Of a stretch of 64,000 bases of DNA, positions 13,507 to 24,305 are shown one piece after another. The DNA is from Rotaria sordida (Eukaryota; Rotifera; Eurotatoria; Philodinida; Philodinidae): positions 8,202 to 72,201 of the forward strand of contig CAJNOL010000153.1 of NCBI GenBank assembly GCA_905250125.1, in the 5' to 3' direction. How positions within the stretch are numbered: position 1 is the first letter of the stretch; the number at the start of each line of letters is the position of its first letter. Below the pieces are notes generated by a model, which saw nothing but the letters and a program-made list of their open reading frames with translations, did no database searches and was not told the DNA's origin. Both the position numbers and the translations under genes were made by a program.

Positions 13507-16500
13507 TTATTTCTTGATATTGGTTGATTTCGATTTTTTCTTTATTGGTTTTTTGATATTTAATTTTGGTAATGGAGTAATAAATTGACTAAAATATAGA
13601 ATTGATGTGTGATTTTTTTCAATCGATCGATTTCGATTAACTTACAGATAACTAACAGAACCTTTTTTTGCAATTTTTTTGAGATAATTCCATAAGATAA
13701 AATGAAGAGTTTTATCCAAAGTAATACCAGCATCCTGATAGAAAGAAATTTTAATATTTTTTCTAATCTTACAAGGGAAGTCCTCCAATTATTCAACCGT
13801 TTTCGAATCGAGCTTATGCACATTACATAGATCCAAATGAACTATGAATACCCTGAAAAGAGTTCGCATCATTAGCTTATGGCTATGGAGATACTGGTCT
13901 TTTACAATATTTTTTAAATAAATGCTGTGCTCCAGAAAAATTCATTTTTGAATTTTGCCTTGAAACTTTGCATAGAGACACGTCATAACGATAATAATTT
14001 ATTGTGAAAGTTTCAGATTGAAATTCGAAAATGAGTTTTTTTTTTGTGTTTCTGAGAAGACCACGATGTTCATTTTAAAAAGTTCTATAAAAGTGCAGTA
14101 TCTTGGTAGCAATAAGCTAAGTGCACGAACTCTTTTTCAGGATATTTATTATTCATTTGGATCTACATAATGTACATAGTTTCGACTAAAAAGTGATCTA
14201 TCAATTGGCAAACTTCCTTCGTTAGACGATATTTAAAGCAGATCTATTCATTTTTATTTATTATTTAAATGACATCGTAATTAGCAATAATTATTATTTT
14301 TTGTATTATATTTTATAAGAATAAGAAATTTCGTACCAAATGTTGGAAGATAAACTGTCAGTGATATGTTTAATAAGGAAGTTGAATTTAATATATAGAT
14401 CCTTAATGTTCATTTTTCTCGGAAAAAAACAAATCTCTTCAATGAAATTCTTTGAGATAAGAGTATAGAGTTGATTTTATTATGAATGAAAAATGTCTTT
14501 AAGATGTTGTTAACACTCTGTGAGATATAAAGAAATTCAAGGTTTTTATTATAGATTTCAATATTCATTTAACAATGATGTTTAAAAAGAGATGATTAGG
14601 AACATACGGCGTGTAATACAACGATGAAAGTTACATTTATTATACTTCAAATCAATGTTAATAAATTTATCTTCCTACTAAATTTTAATTTTAGCTTGGA
14701 TAAATAAAAAAAACAACATAAAAAAAAAAGGAAATATATCACATTGACAGCATGGAATCTCGATCTTTTTGGACGATATACGTATGATATAGAAAGTGAT
14801 AAAACTCGTCGAGACATGTTTCAAACTTCTTATGAATATAGACAAGCTACTAACGCAATCCTTCCAGGATTAAAATGTGAAACACAATGTAGCTCCTTTT
14901 TTTTTCAACCACAGGAAAACTGTTTTATTTCAGGACACATTTCGTCATCATCCTTTTAATCCTCAAAAAAACACCATAAGGAAGTAGTTCATATTTAATA
15001 ACGAGACATTATTGATATATAGTCTGTGATCGTATATCAACAGCGTCTATCACAGTTTGTTGAGGGTATACATTTTCACTCATATACTTCAATACTCTTT
15101 TTAGATCATGTTTCACAGAGGTATCGCGTTAATATTAGTATTAAAAATAATGCTAATGCACAAGCATTAGCATTAGAGTTCATTAATGCTTAGATATTAG
15201 CACTACTTTCAATTCTGATACATCCATTCCAGGTAACTTTTCAAGGACTATCTTGACATGTTCCTGTAACTTTTCAAGGGCTATCTTGACATGTTCCTGT
15301 AACTTTCCAAGGGTTGTTTTGACATGCAGTCTGTTGCGTTTCAAGGACTACCTTGACATGTCATCTGTAGCTTCTCGAGGACTATCGTGACACATTACTT
15401 GTACCTTTTTAGAGACTCCCTGGACCTCATATTTGTAGCTTTCAAGGACTCTCCAGATGTCCTACTTGTAACTATGTAGAGTCTATCTGAACATTACATC
15501 TGTAGGTTTTTAAGATTTCGAAGTGTACAAAATGCAAAAAGTAAGGCAGTTTTCTTTGTTTCTCTGTAGGTAATTAGATAGAGCTCGACGAGCTGAGTGA
15601 GAGTGAAATTTTACCAGCAATACGAAGTGTGGGCGTGTGTAAGAGAAGGCCCATAAATACATCCAAACTTCACACCCTATCATTGTTCTTTAATAGAAAT
15701 GTTCTTTCTCGTCAATTCTAATGATTAGTATAATTTATGCATGACTAAGATTATGCTTAGACATCATTCATGGTATTTGAATACTAATATTATCTCTATA
15801 TCTAATACTATACTTAATTGAACATTTCTGAAATAAGATATTAAAAAAAAAAAATTCGTACTTTAACAGCAGTTGGAAAATCAGTAACATAGATAGAATA
15901 TGTTAAATGTCCATGTTCTTCTATATCCCATTGTTTTAATGCTTTTGGAAAATCATATCCACCTTCTTTAGCCATACGAGCAAGAATTTTAAATGGATCA
16001 CGTTGAAACATTGCATGTAATGATTTTGTATCAAGATATCGTAAATCAATATCATCCATAATAGTAAAACCAGATACTTCAAACAAAATTTTCATACAAT
16101 CAATCAATCTTTTTTTTGTTGTAATCAATTTTTATTACCTGTTGAATGTGATCGTCCTAATTTTCCTCGTATTCCACCATGTATAACTTCAAGTGGTCTT
16201 ATATATTGATTAATTTGTGTATATAAATCAAGAAAATCATCATTAATAAGAACATTCTTTAAACAAAAAACGAGAAAAAAAAAAGAATTGTTTTTATTAT
16301 TTTTTATTTATATTTGAAAAAAAATTTACTTCAATATTAAGATATTCAACTTGACTTTTAATATGATCAATTGCTTTTAAAAGAACAAGAGAACCAAATG
16401 TACCAATATTATTATTACCAAACTGTGATTATATAATAATTTAATAATATTATATATATGTATGTGAATGAATTGCAATTTTATTATACGGTTATATTCT

Positions 16501-19115
16501 TATACATAAAAGTTGAATATCTCGGATTCCTCTCAAACAATCTTCACGATTTTTCCACACTAGGTTCTTCTAATAAATTCTTACTAATATACAAAAACAA
16601 AAATCAAAAATCAAAATTTGTTCTCTTGTCATTCGAACTACAAAAATTAGAAAAGAAAAATTCGTGTCAATATGTCACCCGAAATTCCAACATATATACT
16701 ACTTCACAACTGAGATCAAAATATAGATAGTTCTTCAGGTTACGCACCTTGCCTCCTCATCTATACACAGTGTTGTACCTGGTAATGTGTGTACAAAATA
16801 CGCATAAATTAACGAAGAATCCTCTATGAAAGTCATTTGGTGCTAATAACGTCACATCATGAATATATAGCATAAAACACACTATTAGACTTATGTCGTA
16901 AAGATTTATCAAGCTTTGACTTTCAACTATTTATAATCTCAAGTATTTTTAATGCGTTTAGCAAAATTGTCGTATGTGAGAAGTTTTTCGAAATATAAGT
17001 GAAAAAAGTTGTGTTCAAACTTGTTTTTAGTGATTCTTATATATCACAGCCATACTTAGAGTGGTGGCAATCGAGAAAATTTATTCTTTTTCTTCTCTCA
17101 TATAGTACAATCAAACGCACTAATTATCAGCTCGAAAAATTTTTTTTTTCTCAAAATAGTACAATAAAATTTACAATTCATTTGTATATATATATATATA
17201 TATTCGTACCCAAAGTTTTTTTAATCTACGATTCATTTCAAGTTTTGAAGCAAATATATCTGCTCCATCTTTTTCAATACGATTATTAGACAAATCAAGT
17301 TCAATTAAAGTATCATTATTTGATAACATATTCGCAATAAGTATTGCACCTTGATTACCCAATCCATTCATCATTAGATCAAGTCTTTCAAGTGATTGAT
17401 TATTCTTTTATTGATATTACATGTATGTATTAGACAGAATATACATTTATATATAAATCAAATTCTATTACTTTTAAACTATTACATATAGGACGTATAT
17501 CATAATCACGAATCATATTCCAGCTTAAATCAAGAATTCTTAATTCAGGTGCATCTTCTAATAGATTAAAAAAAAGTATTTTTTTGACGATTGTTAAGAT
17601 TTTCATCCTCAAAAAAAAGAAGTTAATTTTCGTCAGAAAAATCGGAATTAAGGTAAGTGCATGGGAAGGTAGTCCAAACTTTGGTCTTTTATAAATGGCA
17701 TGATTTTTTTATTCAGCATCGTTTTCTTGTCAGAATTTTTGATAATTTCTGTTAGAAAATTCCAGTATCTTTATAGAACACAGAATCCGATAACATTTAG
17801 TCTATGACAACTTTTGTTCTACTGATCAAGATCTACCTGCCTTGTAAACTTCAAATTTTTTCTGGAAAGAGGAGGGGTAACTTTAAATAAAATGTTTATT
17901 AACTTAATACTAATCCGATATTTTTACATGTTATTGTACCAAGTTGATTTCCATTTAGATATAATTCTTGAAGCATTTCACCACCCTTAAATTATTCAAT
18001 TAAATATTTCTAAAAATATTTTCTAAATTACTTGAATAATTTTTTTAAGGATTGGTCCATCCGAATCAATAAGTTCACATGCTAATTAAAAAGAGAAAAT
18101 TAAGATTGATTTTTTTTTTATAAATTTTTTTTTACATGATAAATTTAATTTTTTAATAATTGACATTCTTGTTTCATCATTTATAAATAATAAAGATAAA
18201 ATTTCAATTCCTTCTGTTTTAATTGGATTTTTTGAAATATCCTTAAAAGAAAAAAAAAGTAATTCTTTTTTAACGAAAAAAACAAAAATAGATTTCTTTT
18301 TTTGCTAACAAGTTCTTCAATTTTATAATTATCTTTTAATGTTTCTTGAAGATAAGCACAACCTTGTGCTGTAATATTATTACCATTTAAACGAATACAT
18401 TTCATTTTTGTATGAATCTATGGTAATACGAGGAAAATGAGAATTAATATTTAAGAAAAAAAAATCTTTATGTACACGTAATGCAAGACAAATAGCTTTT
18501 AGATCAAGATCATTTATTGACATTTCAGATAGATCAACTATATTCATATTTAATCCTTCAATAACAGTATTAAATGGATGAATTTGATATTGTTTACATG
18601 CTTGAAGATATACTTGAATAGGATCTTGTTTATTAATAAATGTATCTGAGAAAAAAAAAGAAGAATTATCTCATTCATTTTACTTTTTTATAAGTATTCT
18701 TTAAATACCTATATCATTTAAATCTGAATCATAATCTGAATCATTAAATTGAATTTCATTAAGAATACATTTATATTTTACATTTTGTTTTTCAAAATTA
18801 GGATCAAAATTTATTTTATAGTCTTCATGTGTTAGATCAGATAGAGAATGAGGTCGAAATTTATAATTAAATGTATTCGATAGATTACAACTGAGTAATT
18901 GTGTATGAATATCATCATCCGGTAATAAAGCATGAGCTGGAACAGACGTATAAAGAAGAGGATGAACAAGATCATTTGTATATTCTCTATATTATATATA
19001 TATGCACATTTGATTGAAAATTATGCAAAAATTGAATGTTAATCAACCTGTGTCGTGTTTTATCACGTTCTTTTCGTGCTTTAAGAGCTTGTCGATGTCC
19101 TTCATTACATAACAT
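13507..19115 (-). CDS. LRRC74-like leucine-rich repeat protein with degenerate C-terminal EF-hand region
   Basis: The ATG at 19115 begins 'MLCNEGHRQALKARKERDK', joining in phase to an exon at 18709-18986. The next exon has 'YLQACKQYQIHPFNTVIEGL', the entry motif of LRRC74A/B proteins, followed by ribonuclease-inhibitor-type LRRs spread over short exons: 'IRLNGNNITAQGCAYLQETL', 'LYLNGNQLG', 'LRILDLSWNMIRDYDI', 'LIELDLSNNRIEKDGA'. After the LRRs comes 'KILARMAKEGGYDFPKALKQ' and 'WDIEEHGHLTYS', then across a 2.1 kb intron exons 13646-13734 ('DAGITLDKTLHFILWNYLKK') and 13507-13588, ending in a Lys-rich tail. The last three pieces look like paired EF-hands without Ca ligands. LRR domain is certain; the exact subfamily and a few middle exon joins are not. 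LRRC74 proteins are poorly characterised and often expressed in testis or ciliated tissue. Confidence 0.75.
13777..14226. repeat. Near-complete palindrome carrying two tail-to-tail copies of a gene end
   Basis: The plus strand from 13777 and the minus strand from 14226 read alike towards a centre near 14000: both contain AGATCCAAATGAA and a CCTGAAAA-AGAGTTCG block, and the innermost parts still pair (TTGAAACTTTGCATAG against GTGAAAGTTTCAGA). Each arm starts with a coding-like tail ending in a stop: plus 'RAYAHYIDPNEL', minus 'SRNYVHYVDPNE'. The palindrome lies in the last large intron of the LRRC74-like gene. Nearly all substitutions I see keep the peptide similar, which hints that the copied stretch was once coding. 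Confidence 0.6.
14751..14989 (+). CDS. Possible isolated exons of an unrecognised protein
   Basis: After a TTGACAG acceptor-like site the plus strand is open and unusually GC-balanced for this region: 'WNLDLFGRYTYDIESDKTRR' then 'DMFQTSYEYRQATNAILPGL'. A further acceptor-like TTTCAG at about 14928-14933 is followed by 'DTFRHHPFNPQKNTIRK' and a stop. Codon use resembles the real genes nearby rather than random AT-rich DNA. There is no clear donor between the two pieces and no upstream start. It may be a remnant of a duplicated gene, or the 3' end of a small nested gene, lying in an intron of the minus-strand LRR gene. I do not recognise the family. Confidence 0.3.
15000..15135 (+). repeat. Dispersed repeat, copy 1 (second copy at about 62540-62700)
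   Basis: This block shares ordered islands with 62540-62700 on the same strand: AGTCTG(T/C)GA, ATATCAACA, GTCT(A/G)TCA and, further right, ATA(T/C)ACTTCAA or ATACCTCAA with TTTTTAGATC or TTTTGAGATC and TGTTT. The two copies lie 47 kb apart. It has no ORF and looks like an old transposon fragment. Confidence 0.5.
15231..15515. repeat. Minisatellite, about 33-34 base unit, 8-9 copies
   Basis: Tandem units of the type TGTAACTTTTCAAGGACTAT followed by CTTGACATGTTC. The first three copies are nearly identical and copies to the right become steadily more diverged (CTGTAGCTTCTCGAGG, TTGTAGCTTTCAAGGACT, CTGTAGGTTTTTAAG). It lies in the last intron of the LRRC74-like gene. Confidence 0.8.
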
Positions 19116-20615
19116 TTTTTTTTCTTAAAAAAATAGAGAAGAGAAAAGAAGCGCAGAAAAAAATTCTTTTTTTTTTGTGTTTCTTAGAAATTTAAATTTA
19201 GTGAGAATAAAATGAATCTTTTTTTTTTGATTTTATAAGATTTTTATAAGTTGAAGTTTTTTTTTAAGTCGATTATAATAATTTTACTTGAAAGAAATCA
19301 AATCGTCGATGTGTATGACTTCACTTAAGACTACGATTCAAAATTGCTATTCAATATGTTCGTGTTCTATGCTAAATGTGTATGATCACGAGATTTAATT
19401 ATTATAATTACTATTTATAGTTTTTTCTCCAATCTCGATTATAGTAACCGATGACATTTAAGAAATTGACGTAGACTTTTTTTGTAAGAATGATCATTCT
19501 ATAAGATTTTTTAATTTATTTCTAGATCGATATAATTCTATAAAATCTACTCGATTTCCAGACATCAAAGCTTGTCGTCAACGATTAATGTCATTCATGA
19601 TAAAAAAATATCTGTCAATCTAGATCGTGCACGATCATAATCCATTAATCAATTCAACGAACCATTCTTTAGCTATATTATATCGGTATCGTTTTTCATT
19701 ATTTTGTGAAGCTGCATAAAATATCGCCGTATCAACTGTTATTCTTATCTGCTGCATAGTATTCATAGGTCACTTTTATCCGTTTAGTTTTAAATTTCTA
19801 TCGAATATTTAAATATTATATTTAATTATATATTCACCAAGGATTTATTTTCATTATTCGTCAGTGAAATATGAATATTGAAGTCTATAGCAATAAATTT
19901 GTATCCATCTATCAATTCTCTTTTAATATTATAACAGAAACTGTGAGAGACATGTTGAAGTAATTTCTCGATGAATTAGCTAATGTGAACGACATTAATA
20001 TAGATAATGGGTTTTTTTTTTCTCTAACTTTTTACTATTTTGATTTTGAAGTACATATTAATTACTATAAAAAGCATTCGATTCTTCATATATTATTATA
20101 GATAACTTTCTCATAATGTTAATAAGACATTTTGTTTTTGAAAATTCTTCTAGTTTACTTTAATTCTTGTTTGACTGAACATATTCTCTATCCAGATGGC
20201 GCCATATTCCAATTGAACTTATTTACAATCCATTGAAATCCATGATTTGCCCTTGACACATTTGCCAATCAATAAGTAGTAAATGTATGTAATGCAATAT
20301 TCGTTCGTGCTCTCATCATGCAATATAACCGCAGAAAGAACCTGACGACGCATGAAAGCAGCAAAAGAAATGTATAAATGAATGAACGAACGCGACGACG
20401 CGACCTCGCAGAAGGTTAATACATGCATCCACATGTATATATAAGCGATACTTTTTCTGTATGCATTGACAGGAAGCGAAGATATTCCGTTCACAATGTT
20501 CTGTCCCGACGTCGCGACACTTGATAAATCTTCAAATTCTTTTTATAATTTAATTCAAAAATTCTTTTTTTTTTGTTTTAGATAATTCTTTTCTTCTCTG
20601 TTTTTAATTTCAGCC
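19116..20615. promoter_or_regulatory. Divergent promoter region between LRRC74-like and STK17-like genes
   Basis: 1.5 kb between two divergent start codons. Most of it is AT-rich and featureless; a local GC- and CpG-richer patch (about 20330-20520, with GACGACGCGACC and GACGTCGCGAC) sits just upstream of the kinase gene and is a reasonable core-promoter candidate. No TATA box or binding site is firmly recognised. Confidence 0.35.
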
Positions 20616-22218
20616 ATGTTACATGATGTGTGCTGTAGTCAAACACCTACTCGTACTCGTAACCCACTTTTTCGACATCGATTACATGTAAGTATGCAGT
20701 TAAATAATAATAATCAATTCAATAAGAATCTTGTTTTTTTCTACTCTAGTTTATTTGATTAATTGAACATTTTTTTAAAACTTTTTTTTTTCGAAAGATT
20801 AATAAGAGAAGTACTTATTATTTCCTCTTGCAGTGTTTATTTGTGCATGATTTAATTCTTTTTTTTTATTATGTATAATATCATCTTCATTTTTTTATTT
20901 TAGAATTCTCCGAGTCCAGCATCAGTTCTATCATTGACACCATCGCCAACAACAGGCATGATTCAATCGGCAGCACCCGGTGAATTTTCCCATCGTTGTG
21001 CTACAGTACCATTTGATTCAATCTATAATATAACTGAAGATCTTTGCCGGTAATTAATAAATTTTTCTTTGTTTATAAATAGAATTAATTTTCTTTTTGT
21101 TCTAGTGGTCGTTTTTCATCTGTTAAAAAATGTGTAAAAAAAGAAACACCTGATCAAATATTTGCAGCTAAAATAATTAAAAAACGTAATATACAACATG
21201 CACTTAATGAATTACGTATATTTCAATTATCACATAAACATTCAAATTTTGTATCACTTCATCAAGTATTTGATTTACCAACCGAAGCAATTTTTATTCT
21301 TGAATAGTAAATAAAATAATTTTAAATTATGATTTTCATTTCTTGTTTGTTTTTTTCTTTTGCTATTCTAGTGCAAAACAAGGTGATCTACAATTAGCAC
21401 TTGAATTAGAAGGTTGTTTAGAAGAAATTCAAGCTATACATGTTACTAAACAAGTTTTAGATGCTGTAGCTTTTCTTCATGATAATAAAATTGTTCATCT
21501 TGATATTAAAGTAAATTAAATAAATATGAACAAAAATTATGAATTTAAAATTTTTATTCTTTATTTAGCCTCAAAATATTCTTCTTATGGAAAAATGGCC
21601 AAGTACACAAATAAAATTATGTGATTTTGGTCTTTCTCGTGTATTAACTAATCAACGTTTATTAGAAATGTCGGGTACTACAGATTTTCTTGGTAAAAAC
21701 AAACAAACAAAAAAAATTTTATTGATTGTTTTTTTCATTTTCTATTTTTGTGTCATTTTTAAGCACCTGAGGTTGTCAATTATGAACCATTAACATGTGC
21801 TACTGATATGTGGAATATTGGTGTATTAATTTATGTACTTGTAACTGGTCATACACCATTTGGTGGTGCTACAAAATTAGATACACAAAATAATATAACA
21901 CATTGTATACTTGATTTTCCATCGGATTTATTTGAAAAAATCTCAAAAAAATGTATCGATCTGATTCGAAAATTAATTGTTCGAATACCAAAGTAAATTA
22001 TAGAAAGGATTGATTTGTTTTTTCTTTTTGTATGTTTAATTATCTTTAGACGTCGAGCAACAGTTCATGAATCTCTTAAACATCCATGGATATGTTTTAA
22101 TGAAGATACAACATTATCAAATGAACAAATAATTGATTCACTCGATGAAGAAGAAGAAGTTGCAGAAGAAGAAATCGATGAATTAACAAATGAAACTGAT
22201 GCTCAAAATTTCAATTGA
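20616..22218 (+). CDS. STK17: DRAK/STK17-type serine/threonine protein kinase
   Basis: Seven exons (20616-20687, 20904-21049, 21106-21306, 21372-21510, 21569-21692, 21764-21992, 22050-22218) give 359 residues. The kinase domain is complete: 'FAAKII' (ATP lysine), 'NELRIF' (helix C Glu), 'HLDIKPQNILL' (catalytic loop, HLD rather than HRD as in DRAK and DAPK relatives), 'DFGLSR', 'GTTDFLAPEVVNYEPLT' and 'ATDMWNIGVLIYVLVTGHTP'. The APE-to-DxWxxG stretch is very close to STK17A/B 'APEILNYDPITTATDMWNIG'. The tail is acidic (EEEEVAEEEIDE). Oddity: the glycine loop reads 'CRGRFSSVKK', lacking the first Gly. The DAPK basic loop is not obvious. DRAK kinases phosphorylate myosin light chain and act in apoptosis and contractility; that role is inferred from family. 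Confidence 0.88.
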
Positions 22219-23387
22219 AATAGGCCGTTTTTTTTCTTTTTTCTTCGAGCAATTTCTTTTTCTGACAGTATTGAATGAACCATCTCTTTCTCTTTTTTTT
22301 TCTGGTGTGATAAGTTGCAGTGCTATGTGTGTGTGTGTGTGTGTGTATTAGGTAAACTAAGATCAAAACTCTGCATTTCTTTTTCTTTTTTTTTGTTTGT
22401 TCTTGCTCTTTACGCAATTTTTTTTCGCTGTCTTCGATTGAAAATTCTATCTCAGATATCTTTCTTTTTTTTTTTTTTGTAAAAATTTATGACAAACAGG
22501 TAAAAACTTAGTAGTTTTTTGTTGCGATCATATTGTACTTTATTCATCTCAGGGATTGTATTGATTTGAGAAATAAGCAGGTACAGGTATTGTTTCTGGT
22601 TTTTTTTGTTCTGTTATTGTTCTTTTCTTTTCTCTTTTTTTTTCTTATTATTATTGTCGTTGACTTTGTCAATACGTCAGTGATCTTTAACACCATAGGT
22701 GTCTACATATAAGTTCAGTAACACAAAAGCAAAAAAAAAATGAAAAAGACAAAGTCGATTTTCATTGAATGATATAATGTTTGAACGAAAGAAAAAAACA
22801 AAACCAACAAAATTCTTATGTGCAAAAGTACTTAGTGGAAAAATAAATCCATTGGATTTAAAATAAAGTTATCTATATCAAAGTTATTGAATAAAATCCT
22901 TTTTCTTATCTCAATAAGATTAACATTAATTCAATAGTATGCTATACATCGATTAAATTAAGAAATGTAAATATTTAGTATTCAATTTACTAATAGCTCT
23001 TGAATGATATGCAATAAGAATGTGCAAATCTTCTTCAGCAAATATTGACTTGTACATGCAATCATTGAATTGACATAGATCATGTACATTAGCATGTAAA
23101 GATTACATTTATGAGTATCTCTATCAATACAACATTGTCTCTTGTTACATAATGAAAAGTAGAAGATGATCTTTCAATTTTCTTATAATAATATCAATGT
23201 TTGTTTTTTTTTTTAGAATAAATTTATAATCATACTATTGAGGCTTATGCTCTTGGGTTTAAAATAATAAAATGGTAATACATAAAATCCTAGATTTCAT
23301 GCGTTTTTGCAAAGTTCTAAACAAATAAATTTGAAAATGGCCATCAAGAGAAAAAATGATCGTAAACAAACAACTAATATTCAATTA
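22219..23387 (+). other. 3' UTR and flank of the STK17-like gene
   Basis: T-rich pyrimidine tracts and a (GT)n run at about 22327-22346 follow the kinase stop. No ORF is supported. AATAAA-type signals are present around 22840-22900. Confidence 0.45.
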
Positions 23388-24303
23388 TCAGATGTCCCAA
23401 AAGTCATGGTAACTTAAGAAATGCGTATAACTCTCTTATTAATAAAGTTTTATCTAAGAATATTTTTTTATTTGATAGACAAAATTAGTAAGTTTTTTTT
23501 TCATAAAGACAACGTTCATAAACACGGTTCAAACGTACTATCTTTAACTTCAATACAAAAATGTCGATGTTTTCATAATTTCTGAAAAAAACTCACATAA
23601 ATTTCTATTGTTTTCGATTTTGATTTCTTTCGATATTCGAGTCTTGAAATCATCCAAATCTTGTACTGGTGTTCTGTAGATATTTGTGTTAAAATATTCC
23701 TATAGAAAGAGGTCCAATGGTATTAAACCTGGTGGTCGAGAAGTCCGTGATATTAGTCCACTACTTTCAATCTACCTATCATTGAAGATTTTGTTTAGCC
23801 AGGAATGGAACGCTTGAAAAAAAGATATGGTTGACTCCATCTTTCCAATAAGTGCTATTTATTATCATTGATTCTTTCAAAAAAGCCACTTTTTTATTCG
23901 AACTAATCGAAACTAACAAAAATTTGATAAACGTTCAAAAATATCCTCACATAAAGCATGTCTATCAACACCATTGAATTTCCTTCTATAGGGATATTTT
24001 AACACAAATACCTACAGAACACTAGTACAAGATTTGGATGATTTAAAGACTCGAATATCGAAAGAAATCAAAATAGAAAACAATAGAAATTTATGTGAGT
24101 TTTTTTCAGAAATTATGAAAACATCTACATTTTTATATTGAAGTTAAAGATAGTACGTTTGAACCGTGTTTATGAACGTTGTCTTTATGAAAAAAAAACT
24201 TACTAATTTTGCCGATCAAATAAAAAAATATTCTTAAATAAAACTTTATTAATAAGAGAGTTATACGCATTTCTTAAGTGATCATGACTTTTGGGACATC
24301 TGA
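23388..24303. mobile_element. Foldback derivative of a mariner/Tc1-type DNA transposon
   Basis: The ends read TCAGATGTCCCAAAAGTCATG on the left and its inverse on the right, each next to a TA dinucleotide (23386-23387 and 24304-24305), the target used by the Tc1/mariner superfamily. The inverted arms are about 320 bases. Both arms encode the same transposase C-terminus reading away from the centre: minus strand from about 23830 'WLNKIF', 'SRTSRPPGLIPLDLFL' and 'KTRISKEIKIENNRNLCEFF'; plus strand at 23990-24120 'DLKTRISKEIKIENNRNLCE'. The pattern RPPxLxPLDxFL is the mariner/DDE_3 'RSPDLTPLDFFLW' region with its catalytic Asp. The left arm keeps about 100 bases more of transposase than the right. 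There are stops and no full-length transposase, so it is non-autonomous. Confidence 0.8.
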
Positions 24304-24305
24304 TA

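Noticed and set aside
20219-20494. Minus-strand ORF of 91 codons in the LRRC74/STK17 divergent promoter
   Set aside because: No splice sites, no family similarity, and it lies in a CpG-richer promoter patch.
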